Positions 52,338-63,727 of a stretch of 64,000 bases of DNA are shown here, piece after piece (within the stretch, counting starts at the first letter, position 1; every line of letters begins with the position of its first letter). Made by a program: the position numbers and the translations under genes. The notes under the pieces are model-generated. The model did no database searches and had not been told where the DNA came from. It was given only the letters and a program-made list of their open reading frames with translations. Source of the DNA: Terramyces sp. JEL0728 (Eukaryota; Chytridiomycota; Chytridiomycetes; Rhizophydiales; Terramycetaceae); the NCBI GenBank assembly GCA_027603945.1, contig JADIIU010000007.1, positions 1 to 64,000 on the forward strand, given 5' to 3'.

Positions 52338-53568
52338 TTATTGACAAGATTTTGGGAATTCAACGCGGGTTCTGTCAATAGGAACGCCAAGCATATCCTT
52401 TGCAACCAATTCAGTCTTTTTCAAGACTCGAATTAGATTACCTCCCATAATATTAACAACATCCTTGTCAGAAAACCCTCTTTGAATTAATTCAGCAACC
52501 AGGAACGGATATTTAGATACATCTTCCAATCCTTCAGTGACTACATCAATCCCGTCAAAGTCTCCGCCAAACCCTACATGCTCTGCACCTACAAGTTTTG
52601 AAATGTAAGAAATGTGGTCTGCTACTTGAGACAACGTTGCCTTAGAGGTGCAAGAAATCAAAGCTGGCCAAAAGTTGATCATGATTACACCATCCAGTTC
52701 TTTCATCGCAAGTAAGACGTCATCAGGCTACATAAAGCATCAATTACCATGTTTCGTTCGGTAGGACATAACGCTGCAGAAGAGGAATGCGAGGCGAATA
52801 GCGGTGCTTTTGTCACAGCAATAACATCCCTCATAGTCTTGTGGGAAACATGGGAAATATCTACCATCATACCAATTCTGGATGAATTTAGAGTTACCTG
52901 TTCATTTCCTTTACGATTTTAATGCCAAAATCTGTCAACCCATTGTGGATAGGTGGCATGGAAGCAGAGTCTGCCCAGTTTGTGTGGCATCCATGAGTTA
53001 AAGTCATATAGCGAACCCCTAAATCATAATACATGCGAAGAGCTTCCAAAGAATCGTCAATTTGGTGACCTCCTTCAATACCAATCAGCGAGGATATCTT
53101 TCCCAGTTTGAACAAATCAATAATGTCATCTGCTTCAGTTGCAAAAGCCAGTTCATTATTGTCTTTGATTAACTGCTTGACAATGTCGATCTGCTGCAAG
53201 GTTTTCAAAATAAAGTCTCCCTTCTTTGTTAAATCCTTTTCGCAACCAATAAATGCACTCCATATTTGGCTGGTTAATCCGCCTTCCCTCATCCTGATAA
53301 TATCCGTATGGAAGCTCGGTGGTAGTTGGGTGATGTTCAAGATGCCATCCCTGCGGTTTTTAATTGACCATGGTAAATCATTGTGAGTGTCAACTAGAGG
53401 ATGGTGACTGATTAGGAATCGTGCCCGTTCAAGAGGATCGCTCGGTATTGCGCAGTTGATGCTGTAGTAATAGAAGGAGAATAGTGAAATGAAGAGTATA
53501 AATGGAATCCATCTAAATGGGCATTTTCTTGTTTTAATAACTGGTGGTCCAATTGGCAATCCTTTCAT
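52338..53568 (-). CDS. Membrane dipeptidase (renal dipeptidase family)
   Basis: Three exons with 20-nt introns at 52878-52897 and 52728-52747 give 396 residues. The start at 53568 places one membrane helix at about residues 15-35 (RWIPFILFISLFSFYYY), so this is probably a type II membrane protein. The binuclear zinc ligands are visible: HND in LVDTHNDLPW, Glu in GIEGGHQI, His in DISHVSHKT and in FASHSSSAAL, and Asp in VGFGGDFDG. The family cleaves dipeptides and, in animals, leukotriene D4 and glutathione conjugates. The C-terminus lacks a hydrophobic GPI signal. Only 18 bp separate its start from the divergent SET gene. Confidence 0.94.
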
Positions 53569-53586
53569 CTTGGCTGGAAAAAATAA
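53569..53586. promoter_or_regulatory. 18-bp gap between divergent start codons
   Basis: The dipeptidase (minus) and SET-domain (plus) start codons are only 18 bases apart (sequence TTGGCTGGAAAAAATAAA-like). The 5' leaders must overlap in antisense, or one start lies further in. Confidence 0.5.
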
Positions 53587-54144
53587 ATGAAGCAAGGGTT
53601 TCCACTTGAATTCACGTACTTGACCACATTGGAATGGACGACTGCTGCCGCAGACTATAGGAACAGGAATCAAGAAAAGTTCAGCGATATTCCGGTCTGT
53701 AATAATTTAGTTTCTCTGCAAAGCAATTTGGAAATTCGCAAATGCCCAGAAAATCACCCTTCAACTGGGTATGGATTACATACCACAGTTGATTTACAAC
53801 CAAATACATATATATTGGATTATACAGGAAGGGTGGATTTGGATGATAGTATTCCAAGCCAGAATGACTATTGCATTCACCTGCACGACAAATTATGCGT
53901 GGAGGCAGACGCAAACGGAAACGAAGCCAGATTTATAAACGACTACTTTAAAGTATCATCTCGGCCCAATGTTGCCTTTGATACGTACAAAGATTGCAGC
54001 GGATTAATAGCAGTGGGGGTCTGGGTGTTGAACCAGCCGGTTTTGAAAGGTCAAGAGCTCCTTGTTACATACGGCCATTCGTTTTGGAAGTCTAGAGGAA
54101 TCGCACGGGAGGGTCCTGAATGGGAGGATGAATGGGATAGTTAA
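53587..54144 (+). CDS. SET-domain-only protein, 185 aa
   Basis: The SET fold is seen from about residue 55: GYGLHTTVDLQPNTYILDYTG, DYCIHLHDKLCVEA, then NEARFINDYF (the NH.C-like SAM-binding motif, here ARFIND) and GQELLVTYG at the end. The protein has no pre-SET or post-SET cysteines and no other domain. Similar SET-only proteins occur in zoosporic fungi and bacteria; the substrate (histone or other protein lysine) is unknown. No intron. The stop TAA is at 54142-54144, 35 bp before the next start. Confidence 0.85.
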   Translation: MKQGFPLEFTYLTTLEWTTAAADYRNRNQEKFSDIPVCNNLVSLQSNLEIRKCPENHPSTGYGLHTTVDLQPNTYILDYTGRVDLDDSIPSQNDYCIHLHDKLCVEADANGNEARFINDYFKVSSRPNVAFDTYKDCSGLIAVGVWVLNQPVLKGQELLVTYGHSFWKSRGIAREGPEWEDEWDS

Positions 54145-54179
54145 CTGTATAAATAAAATCTTTGACACGTCACGATAAT

Positions 54180-55410
54180 ATGGCTCAATCACTAAAAGAA
54201 GCAAAATTAGACTATGTAGAAATCAATCCGCTTTCCAACCCGAAAGGAATAAAAAGGCTCTGTGAAATATGCGAAAAGCCAGCGTATCGCCAATGTAAAA
54301 ACTGCAGAGTTACCTACTATTGGTATTTCCTATTAATCAAGCGATGTTGATCATCATACAATAGATTTTAAAGGAATTCACCATTTGATATGCAGCCAAC
54401 TATCGCTTTTGCGTAATTCAGAAGGAATTTTGGGGAGCGAAGAGGAACGAACGGAACAGAAGCGTACGCAAGTCAAAAGACAAGTAACTCCCGTTAATCC
54501 AGATGGAATTGCTCCGTGTCTCAAAGCAGCAGTCGTACAGATATCTCTTTGAAGGCCAGTATGAATTGGCCATTCCTGCTGCGTTGCAATCGCTTCGATT
54601 TTCAATGGCACTATCTGGTGATAACCCAATCAACCTCGTACCTTCCTATTTGATTCTTGGAGAAGCAAGTATAGGTATATTCTATTTTATTCAGGTATGA
54701 AACGGTATTATGAAGCTGAGAATTACCTTTCATTAGCAAAATGGGCAATTCTAAAGTCTGACGACTGCGCCAATGATATTAAATCGCAGTTACATCGTAA
54801 TTTTGGCCAATTATACGCCGCGCAAGGACAATATGATAAAGCACTCCACCAGCTCGCTTTGGATGTATGAAATGTCTCATTTAGATTACTTGTATTACCT
54901 TGCATACCGATAACCCTGAAGATGTGGCAGTTTCCGGAGGATACTACCATATGGGAATAATATTTCAAAAGCAAGGTAGAAATGAAGATGCTCAAGCATT
55001 CTACGAAATTGTCGTGTCCATATGGTCAAAAGTGTGGACTCCAAATTACAAACTTGGTTCGTTTCTTTAATATTAGACATTGCACAAGCTGCTGAAGCAA
55101 TTCAGATGATTTCTTCAATTCACAAATTCAGACAACAGACTGCTGAACTTACAAGTTCTGCCTATCGAACTTCATCTTTCACTTTGGCAAAAATGTACTT
55201 TAGCGCAGGACAGTATGATCGTGCAAAAGAACAAGGATTCAAAGCGCTAGAAGGTTTGTTTTGTTAATTACAGCTTTTGAAGCAGCGCTTGGCAGAGAAC
55301 ATTCTGCGACTATAGAAGTAAGAACATTCTTGAAAAACGCGGCTTCCTTGGCACCAATGATTACTCAAAGAAGACACAGAGGAAGTTTTGGAAACACTCT
55401 GCCGGTTTAA
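54180..55410 (+). CDS. ZMYND12: ZMYND12-like MYND-finger/TPR axonemal protein, seven exons
   Basis: Six introns of 19-20 nt (54323-54341, 54484-54502, 54675-54694, 54865-54884, 55057-55076, 55254-55273) give 370 residues; the human protein is 365. The MYND zinc finger at residues 25-75 reads CEICEKPAYRQCKNC, then YYCDVDHHTIDFKGIHHLIC, with the Cys completed by the first splice. Diagnostic ZMYND12 text follows: SYRYLFEGQYELAIPAALQSLRF, LVPSYLILGEASIG, LQLHRNFGQLYAAQG-like TPRs and HMGIIFQKQGR. In animals ZMYND12 is needed for sperm flagellar motility and associates with axonemal dynein components, and it is generally lost in lineages without cilia. Junctions 5 and 6 have GTT donors. Confidence 0.92.
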
Positions 55411-55663
55411 TATATTTGATTAATAAAACAGTTTGCAAATTGACAGCCAAAAAGCACCGAGATTTTGACAGCTCCTTACCAAACCAACAGAAGGGGAACG
55501 AACACAAACCGGGAGGGTAACGGGATTTAGTTTCCGCCTGAGATCCTCCCAAACTAAAACATTGTTTCACATTACATTTGAATAGTTCTATGCACCATTT
55601 TTGGGGGTTGCCTCATAAAATCAGGTGATTTGTCAGGACCATTTTTTTACCAAATATCAATAC

Positions 55664-55936
55664 ATGTCAGACTCGAACCCTCCAGAACCTTCACAACCCA
55701 TTGATATACCTCCAAAAAAACAAGTTCCAAGCCTGATCAGCATGGACAGCGACGACGACACACACTCTCCGAGCGTATCAGCACAGGAAGAATACTCTGC
55801 CTCACCTTCAAAAAAAGTGCACTTTATAATGGAACCGACAATCCACCTGTATGAATTACCGGAGCCGAAACCAACGAAACTTGAAAAGTTCACACATAAA
55901 ATGTATCTTCTATTCGCCAAACCAAAATCGATTTGA
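55664..55936 (+). CDS. Small protein with PP1-docking-like motif, 90 aa
   Basis: ATG 55664 opens a 90-residue acidic, Pro/Ser-rich protein. The segment SPSKKVHFIMEPTIHLYE contains KKVHF, which fits the RVxF docking motif for protein phosphatase 1, followed by Pro-rich PEPKP as in several PP1 regulators. The C-terminus is basic (TKLEKFTHKMYLLFAKPKSI). No other domain is present. The motif is short, so PP1 binding is inference. The leader holds no obvious intron. AATAAA follows about 35 bases after the stop. Confidence 0.6.
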   Translation: MSDSNPPEPSQPIDIPPKKQVPSLISMDSDDDTHSPSVSAQEEYSASPSKKVHFIMEPTIHLYELPEPKPTKLEKFTHKMYLLFAKPKSI

Positions 55937-56179
55937 AATATGGAAGCCCAGATAAATTTGTATAATAAAGGTGTTTTTAATTCTCTATTGGGAACTTTGT
56001 TTGAGTAGGAACTTGATGTAGCTGATCGAGGAATATTGTGATTGTCCTTGGTATAATATTGCACTCGACATGTTTGTTCCACTTGTATATGTTCTATGGT
56101 GATCGCCATCAAATGAGTTGAGGGTGGCTTTTGATCTCAAACCCTTGCATTTGGAAAAGGAAATCTTTTCAATCTAAAC

Positions 56180-57444
56180 ATGCAAGTCGACTTGGACATA
56201 GCCAGCTATTTAAACCAGCAAAAAACCAAATTCCCAGAATTCAAAGACAGCTTTGGGCAGTTCGAAACCTTATACGATCAAAAGTACTTTTGGCTAACGA
56301 CAGATTATGGCATCAACTCACAGTTTCCCTTGAAAAATTATTGGCAAATCCAAAATCCCATTCTTTATTAATACCATTATATAACAACTTTGTAAAGGAC
56401 TGGGAATCAAAGATGAACTCTATCAGTCTTGTAAAATTTGTTAGTTTGACCAGCGTTCAATTGGGAGGTATCTATTTGCTAAAAAGATCACAAAAAAGCG
56501 CTGGAATTCTTGACCCCGTTTGCTGCAAAGTTATCCAGCGAGGAAAATGCAAAGGATGCTTATGTGTTGATTTCTACTGAAATTGCCCGAAACAAACTAT
56601 TAAGCGGAGATTTAGAAGGATGCAAAACAAATATTGAAGAATGCGAAAAGATTTTGGATTTGTTACCAGGAACTGATCCAGTTATCAATGCAGGATTCTA
56701 CCGCGTATCTTCAGACTATTTCAAAGCAACCATGGGCTATCCCCAATACTACCACAACGCATTGCTATTTTTATCCTCAGTGTCGTTGGATGATCTAAGT
56801 GCTCAGGAAAAGCAAGAACGTGCTTTCGAATTATGCATGAGTGCGTTATTGGGAGAAGGGTTGTATAACTTTGGTGAATTGGTAATTGATCTTTTATTTA
56901 GCTTATGCATCCAATTTTGAACTCGCTACAAGGTGGCAGCTATTCGTGGTTGAGAGATTTACTATTCTATTACAACTCTGGAAATATGGAGGGATTTGAA
57001 AAAACCAGTAAATCAGGAGAATTCCTTCGCCAGGTAATTAATTGTTGATAGCCCAGCCATTGCTAGTAGCTGCCCTTTCATTTTTGAGACAGAAGTTGTG
57101 TCTTATGACTTTGGTTGAGTCGGTTTTCAAAAGATCAAAGGAACAAAGGGGTAAACTATCGTTCGCAGATATTTCCAAAGAGACTAGAGTGACAATTGAT
57201 GAAGTCGAACACTTGGTAATGAAGGCACTGTCCCTTGGTTTGATCAAGGGAAGTATTGACGAAGTTGATTCGATTGTATCTGTAAATATTATTAATTTAG
57301 GTATCTTGGGTACAGCCTCGTGTCTTGGACAAAAATCAAATCACCCATATCGGAAATCGAATTGAAGAATGGAGCTTGAAAGTTAACCAGCAAGTAATTG
57401 GACTCGAAAGCCAAGAAAGCTTCACCTCAGTATTTGCCCAATAA
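56180..57444 (+). CDS. RPN9: 26S proteasome lid subunit Rpn9/PSMD13
   Basis: Six exons (introns 56284-56303, 56468-56486, 56882-56901, 57034-57056 and 57282-57300, lengths 20, 19, 20, 23 and 19 nt) give 387 residues, close to yeast (393) and human (376). Helical repeats (FYRVSSDYFKATMGYPQYYHN, LCMSALLGEGLYNFGEL) lead into the PCI domain: FLRQKLCLMTLVESVFKR, FADISKETRVTIDEVEHLVMKALSLGLIKGSIDEVD and SWVQPRVLD across the last splice. It is a scaffold subunit of the regulatory particle lid. The stop is inside CAATAAAAA. Confidence 0.95.
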
Positions 57445-57480
57445 AAATTTTACTATTACTTTATTAACATGCCATGCTAA

Positions 57481-60400
57481 TCATGTTGGGGGCTGTCCTC
57501 TTCCTCTCCCAGAACCTGGCCTTGAGCCTCGAACTTTAATAGAACCTTTTCCTCTTACCGTGCCTATTGGTACAGTTCTCACGATCTTTGGTTTTGCACC
57601 TTGTTCAGAAGAAGTTGGAGTTGCAGTTTTGGCTTTCTCTGCCTTTAACTTTTCTTGTAAAAGCAATGCTTTCTTTTTTTTCTCCATGGCAGATAAAGTC
57701 AATGTATTTTGTTTAACTGGCGATTGCTGAGGAGTTTTACTTTCGACTTTTGCGGTTGGTGCTGCTTCTGACTTTGCAACTTGAACAGTTGTTGGCGCTT
57801 TGATAGATACAGGAGTAGAAACAGCTTTAGTAAAAGTCGGAGTAGTCTTTTCAGGCTGTGAAATTTCAGGAAGCTTATTTGATGGAGTGATGGCTGGAAC
57901 TGCAGCTGGAGTAGAAGGAGTGCTTTTTTCAGGTGTAGCAGTGATTGGCGGTTGAGTAGCTGTCGTGGCACTTGGGATCGAACTAGTTCTCTGAATAACC
58001 ACAACTTGAGGAGTGCCTATCTTTGTCGGGCTTGACGGGGCTTTAACTGGACTGGATGGAGTTTGTAGCACCACTGGCTCTGGAGCTGGTGTTGTTGCGC
58101 TATTTGCTATTGGATCTTGCTTTGCAGGTATTAAAGATTCTACGACCTGAGGAGGTTTGGACACGGGGTTGGGAAATGCGGTGTCAATAACAGGCTTTGG
58201 AACACTACCTGGCGCGCCAAATGCAGATTGAAGAGTCTGTGAAAACAGTGGAGTACTTGTGCCAAGTGGAACAATTGGGGGAATCGCAGCAACTTCCGGC
58301 TGCTTTACCTCGACATTTTCATTGATTTCCTCGTAAGGGGCAGCTACTTCTTCAGCTTGGGGTGTCGCCAAATCTTCAACAGAATTGGTTTCGACGGAAT
58401 CTCCTGTTTCAGGAACTATATCCTCAGCAGCTGGAGTGGTAGCGTCCATTTGTGCATCACCGTTTGCATCTTCTGGTTCTTGTTCATCTTCATCCTCTGG
58501 AATATCTTCATATTCATCGTTATCGTCCATAACCAAATCTCCTTGGTCTTCTTCGACATTTTCTGTATTATCTGCAACCGCCTCTGGAAGCTGTTCATCG
58601 ACTTTTACTCTTTTTGAGTTTTCTTCAGGCTCGATTTCCACCTCGCGGGGACGCTTTGGAGTTGTTTCTTCGACGACGGTAGTTTCCGGGGTTTTAGTTG
58701 GTATCGCTGCCGATTTTAGTTGCTTTCGCAAATCCTCTGCTTTTGTTTCCCATTCCTTGTTAATTTTTTCAAGTTCTTGATCTTTCTGTTGACTGAGCGT
58801 ATTCTTTTGTTCCAGCAGTTCGGTAACAAGCCGGGATTCAAGTGCATCTTTTTCATTTTGTAGTGCAGTTATATTTTGTTTCAATTCTTTCACCTGTGCT
58901 GCTTTGGCTTTCAATTTTTCGTTAGCCTGAGAGACCACATCTTTGTTTCTTGCAAGAGCTGCATCTAATTTTCCTTGAATTCCAACCTATAATTAACTCT
59001 GAAACCAACCAGCTCTTCTTTGCCGACTTTTTCTTGGGTATCATTTGCAAGTTTTTGGTTTTCGCCAACAATGCGATCTCTTTCGGCAGCTAATGCAGTG
59101 ATTTCAGCAGTGAGCTTGGCCACCTTTTGCTCGCTTTCGTCTATTTTGGTTTCCAATTGATCGCGTAGATTGACGAGCTCCTGGGTAATTTCTTTGTTTT
59201 TAAAAGTAAGAGTAGTAACCAAAGACTTTAATTCCTCGTGTTCCATTGGGTCAATTCTTTCGTATTTTTCAAGAATTTGCTGTGCCCTGCCTTTCCATCT
59301 GGCATTATCTTCGTTTAATGTCGTAATTTCGGCTTTACGGACTTCCACCTCGCCTTCTAACTGGAATATTTGTTCTATAGTTAGAAGTATAAATCCCTTT
59401 CAATGGAGATATCTGTGTTTCAAGGGTTCTAATCTTTGACTCTAGCTGGTCAACCTTTTTGCCAGACGCTTCGAGTTGTGCACGAAGAGTAATATTTGAT
59501 TCGCGAAGGAGGTTGCTTTGTTCAATCTTTTCCATCAATTCCAAATGTTTACGTTCTGATCCCATGTTTTCTTGGCCTCTCTTTCTTTCATCTGCTAAAA
59601 CTAAATTGCTCTCATCCAAAGACCTTTGCAAGTGTTCAATCTGCAATCGAGACCGTTCAGCGTCCTGTCTAGCGATTTGCAGTTTTGTATCAACAATTTC
59701 TTTTTCTCTTCTCAGATACTTGACAACTTCGTTCAGTTCGGCCAGGTTTCCTTGGACTTCTTCACCTTCTACCAATTGGGCAGTTCTGGACGAGGTCAGC
59801 TGTTCGAACTGAGCATGCAGCAAGTTGTTTTGATTGTTCAAGTCTGAAACGCGGCTTTCTAACTCTTCAATGTCTTTCTGCATCTTTTCTCTTGTTGAGT
59901 TGAATGTATTTGTAAGGTGTGCCAAGTTATCTTTAGCGACATTACTTTGGGCAGCTGCCTCCTCTTTTTCTTGGGACAAAATAAGAATGTTTTGTTTCAT
60001 TTGAGACAATGACTGAATTGTTCCAGAGTGTGCTACAATTTCTCGTTCATAATTTTCTTGTGCATCTTTTGCAAACTTTACTTGTCTTTCAACATCTGCT
60101 TTCATGTCATTTACATTAATAATCGCCTAAATTAAAGCAGATATACCATCTTTTCGCGTTCTTTTAAGGAAGCAATTTGTTTTTCGTACAAAGCTAAAGT
60201 ATTTTTGCGCTCGGTCTGTTCCAAGTCCATCGCTTCTTGAGTGGAAGTCAGAGTTTCGCCCAATTTCTTTAATTTTTCAATCAAATCATCTCGCTCTTGT
60301 TCCAAATGCTTTGTTGTGGAAGTCATATCGCAGATGTTTTGCTCCATTTCTGCTTTGTACACATCGAATGTCGAGTTCATTTCATCCAACCTTTCTTCGC

Positions 60401-63400
60401 TTGCTTGACTGATTTGCTTAAAAGTCTCTGCTTGTTCAGTAACCAGAACCAGTTCGGCTTTCAACTTTTCAACTTCAATTCTAGCTTTTGCCAATTCCGA
60501 TTCCAGTGATCTAATTTGATCTACTTCGGTTGCTTCAGGTCCAAGTTCATTTGTGTTCAAAATCTTTTCTTCATAAATACGGGCCTTGCTCTCAGCCTGC
60601 TCCAACCGGATTGTCAACTCAGTTACCCGGGTGGCCGCAGAAGCTTCCTTGGTTTGCACTACAGACAATTCTCCTTTGGTACGTTCATAGCTTGACGTTA
60701 ATTTTTCAGTTTTGAGTTGATATTCACGCATTTCGGCATCTCGCTTGGAAGTGAGACTGCGCTGATCATCCAACAAATCATTCAACTGTTTTCTTGACAG
60801 CTGCAGCTCTCTTCCAAGCTGTTCGATTTGCGATTCGAATTTTTTCACATTCTGCAGATGTGCATGGTCCTTTTCTTCCAAAAGAGATTGGATTTCCCTG
60901 TTTCTGTCGTTTGTAAGATTTCGTTCCTTGATCAAATCTTGCACGTCTTTAGACATCCTGGATTCACTCTGCTTCCACACTTGCTTTTCCAATTTGAGGT
61001 TTTGGTTTTCAAAAGCGACTGTGTCCAGTGATTGACGGGTAGTTGAAAGTGTGTTTGACAACTCTTCAATTTTTAGATCTTGGCGAGTTGACATTGTATT
61101 CAGAGCCGAAAATCGCTCCTTCAACTGCACAAACTCCTTTTCCTTTGAATTCAAATTGCCTAATAACATTTCATGACGATCTAAATTGAATTAGCAATTA
61201 CCATTGAGGTACGAAATTTGATTATTAAGTTTTGCAACTTGAATCGATAACTCCATTTTTTCATTTTGAGTTTGTTCCATTTGTGTTTTGAGCAACCTGG
61301 TGTCAGTCCCACATTCTTTGCGATATACATCAAATTCACGTTGCAACTCTCGGTAATAGGATTCGTAATCTGCACTATTTGTAACTGAAAGTGGCTGTTC
61401 AGTCCCTGGTTCGGGCGATTGATTGGCAGACCTATTTGGAGATCCCCTTCTAGTTTCAGCAATTCGTCTCCATTGATCCCTTTCCCTGGAGTATGATTCT
61501 GAATTCAGCTGTTGTCGCTTCAACTCTTCTTGGAGTTTTTCGATTACGACTGCTGATTCATTTAGCGCCTGGATCTTAGATTCTTCTGCTTCTCTAAGGG
61601 TAACAGATTCTTGCTGGTCCAGTTTCGCGGAAAGACTACGTATAGATCGCAAAAGTTTCTGGTTTTGCGTTTGCAATTCCTGGATGTTTTTGAAGATCAC
61701 AAGGTGGTTTGATATAATTGAATCAGCTTCGGTTTCTTCCAGTGGTATAGCAATTGGCGAATTGTCTTGGAATTGGCCTTTCAAAGAAGCCTGCTCCCTC
61801 AACAAAGCTTGGATTTGTCTCCCGCAGTCCATCAAATTCTTTTCATAGAGCTGGTGTTCAGTTTCCTTGGCTTCTAGCTCTGCTCTGAGCCTCTTCAACT
61901 CACCTTTATATCCTTCATTCTGATGGGCAACTTCACTCAAAGACTTTGCCAATTGTTCATTCTGCTGCTTTGCTTTATGGAAATCCTTATTGGTTTTGTC
62001 GATAAGAGGAGCCTTAATAAATTAAATATTACCCTCTGTTCAAATTCGGATACGATATGGTTCAGACATTCATTCAACCTTGAAACTTCACTTTTTTCTT
62101 TGATGAGTTCTTGCTGGAGGCTTGTATATTCAGCATAAATTTGGGTAAAAGACTTTCCGGTTTTCTGCATACGACTTGCAACGGCTGCAGTCTGACTAAA
62201 TTGTCCAACTTGCTCAGCAGTTGATTTGGCAGAAAGCTCGTTATTGATAGTTTGCAGTTCCGACTCTAATTTTTCGATGTCGAGGTGCAGCTTATTTTTT
62301 TCAAGCTGCATTTCTTCGATAATTTCATTCTTTTCCATGAGTCTACTTTCAGATTCATTGTTTAGTTTGTTCAACTGTTCTTCTACTTTACGTAAAACAT
62401 CTTCAAGTTCTTGATTTTGAGAGGCTAATTCCTGGCATTTAGATTGATATAAATCCGCAAGTTTCTTCTGGCTATTCATTTCTATCTTGAATTGAGATTC
62501 GATTGTGATTTGGTTATTTTCCAATTCGCGAATCTGATTTAGCTTAGTTTCCAGCTTTTCTTGCAATTCGTTGTTTCGTTCGAGAAGCGACTGATTTCTA
62601 ATTTGCAGCGAAGAATTCTCTTGGTTTGCAGTGTCTAACCCCGCTTGAAGGGAGGCAACCTGTTCTGTTTTCTCTTTTCTGTACTGCTGTAGCTGATCTC
62701 CTTTGCTGGCTAGCTCTTGGTTTAGCCAATCAACAATTTTTTTAGATTGCTGGGCTTGCTGATTCGCGTTCGCTAAAAGAGACTTTAATTCCAGTTCATT
62801 AGCTTGGGTTTGGGCCAAAAGCTCTTTGTCTTTTCTCGATTCGATTTTTTTCTCTTGCAGTTGCTTCTTTTTATATTCAAGCTCCTCTGAAGTTAGATGT
62901 TCAAATTTGAAATTGAATTGAAGAATCCAATGCGGTAGGACTTACCTGACAATTGGAAACACTCTTGTTGTTTTGCATTCAGAACAAATTCCAAATTTTG
63001 TTTATCATGATCCAACGTTTCTTGAACTGCCTTGTTTTTTTGTTGGCTTTGATCGCGAATAACTTTTAATTTTTCTTGGATTATGGCTTCCTTTTCATCT
63101 CTTTCCTTTACAATCGATGCATTTTTTGTTTTTTGTTCATCTAGCTGGGCTGAAAGAGAAGAAATTTGCTTAAAGAGATCAGATATCTGAGTTTCATACT
63201 TTAGCGCTTCCTTTTCAAATATGTGATTCCATTCTAGATTCTTTGGTTTCCCCATCGTTCCTGCTTGTGATTTTTGAGGCGACTCTACTTTCCTGGGGTT
63301 TGAGGGTGATTTCTGGTTATTTTCTGTCAGAGAGTTTGACTTGGAGGGCAACGTTGGGACAGAGTTTGAGCTAGATTTAGAAGGTGAGTCTGGATATCCA

Positions 63401-63693
63401 ATTGAAGTCGATTTTAGTTCTCTTTCTCCAGATTTAGGTGTGACTTTAACAGATTTCACAGGTGAATTCGAATCCAAGGTAGCCTTTTTCTGTGGAATTC
63501 CATTTTCACTAGACTTGTCATTTAATTTCTTTGGAGTAACAACATAATTTTCAAATGGATCCATCCCCGCATCCTCATTCAATGCTTCAAAGTCTTCCTT
63601 TGGCGGCTTCATTTCTACATCCTTTGATGGATTTTGTATATCGTCGAGTATGTTTTCATCGTCAAGTTCTGTGTTTGAACTTTTGTTTTCCAT
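57481..63693 (-). CDS. TPR/Mlp1-like nuclear basket coiled-coil protein, about 2015 aa
   Basis: Seven exons join in one frame. Introns are 62887-62945 (59 nt), 62013-62032 (20), 61181-61201 (21), 60127-60146 (20), 59375-59396 (22, GG donor) and 58987-59009 (23). Residues 1-150 are Ser/Pro/Lys-rich with SP sites. Residues 160-1610 are nearly unbroken coiled coil, with the TPR-like text KIVDWLNQELASKGDQ and IEMNSQKKLADLYQSKCQE. An acidic stretch (1640-1720), a Pro/Thr/Val-rich region and a Gly/Arg tail follow. This architecture fits TPR/Mlp1/2 of the nuclear pore basket (human 2363, yeast Mlp1 1875 residues), which anchors mRNP surveillance and spindle checkpoint factors. Exact homology needs alignment; other giant coiled coils are possible but less likely. 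ATG 63693 is chosen over an upstream in-frame one. Confidence 0.86.
59375..59396 (-). other. Apparent 22-nt intron with GG-AG ends
   Basis: Read on the minus strand the segment begins GGATTTATACTTC and ends TAACTATAG. Removing it joins SPLK to EQIFQLEGEVEVRKAE in frame, while retention leads to a stop after about 25 codons. The CTAAC branch-like motif is present, but the donor is GG rather than GT. A T-to-G change or sequencing error at a GTATTT-like donor is the simplest explanation. Confidence 0.55.
62887..62945 (-). other. 59-nt spliceosomal intron, the only long one in the window
   Basis: The donor is GTAAGT and the end is CATCTAACTTCAG, both perfect consensus. The joint restores the coiled coil from CFQLS to EELEYKKKQL. 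No AG occurs between donor and acceptor that would give a shorter intron, so this segment is nearly three times longer than any other intron found. Confidence 0.75.
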
Positions 63694-63727
63694 TGCAGGT
63701 GAAAGATTATTCTCGATCTGGAAAAGA

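Noticed and set aside
53569..53673. In-frame N-terminal extension of the dipeptidase
   Set aside because: It would overlap the SET gene start antisense and place 35 extra residues before the membrane anchor; the MKGLP start is simpler.
55657..56112. Minus-strand frame of about 150 codons antisense to the small PP1-motif gene
   Set aside because: The first 50 residues look protein-like, but the rest is the antisense of a coding frame and no AATAAA lies at its end. It could still be a short gene; evidence is too thin.
57034..57056. An 18-nt version of the fourth Rpn9 intron (ending GATAG)
   Set aside because: It breaks the frame after CAG, whereas the 23-nt version restores PLLVAALSFLRQKLCLM in line with Rpn9.
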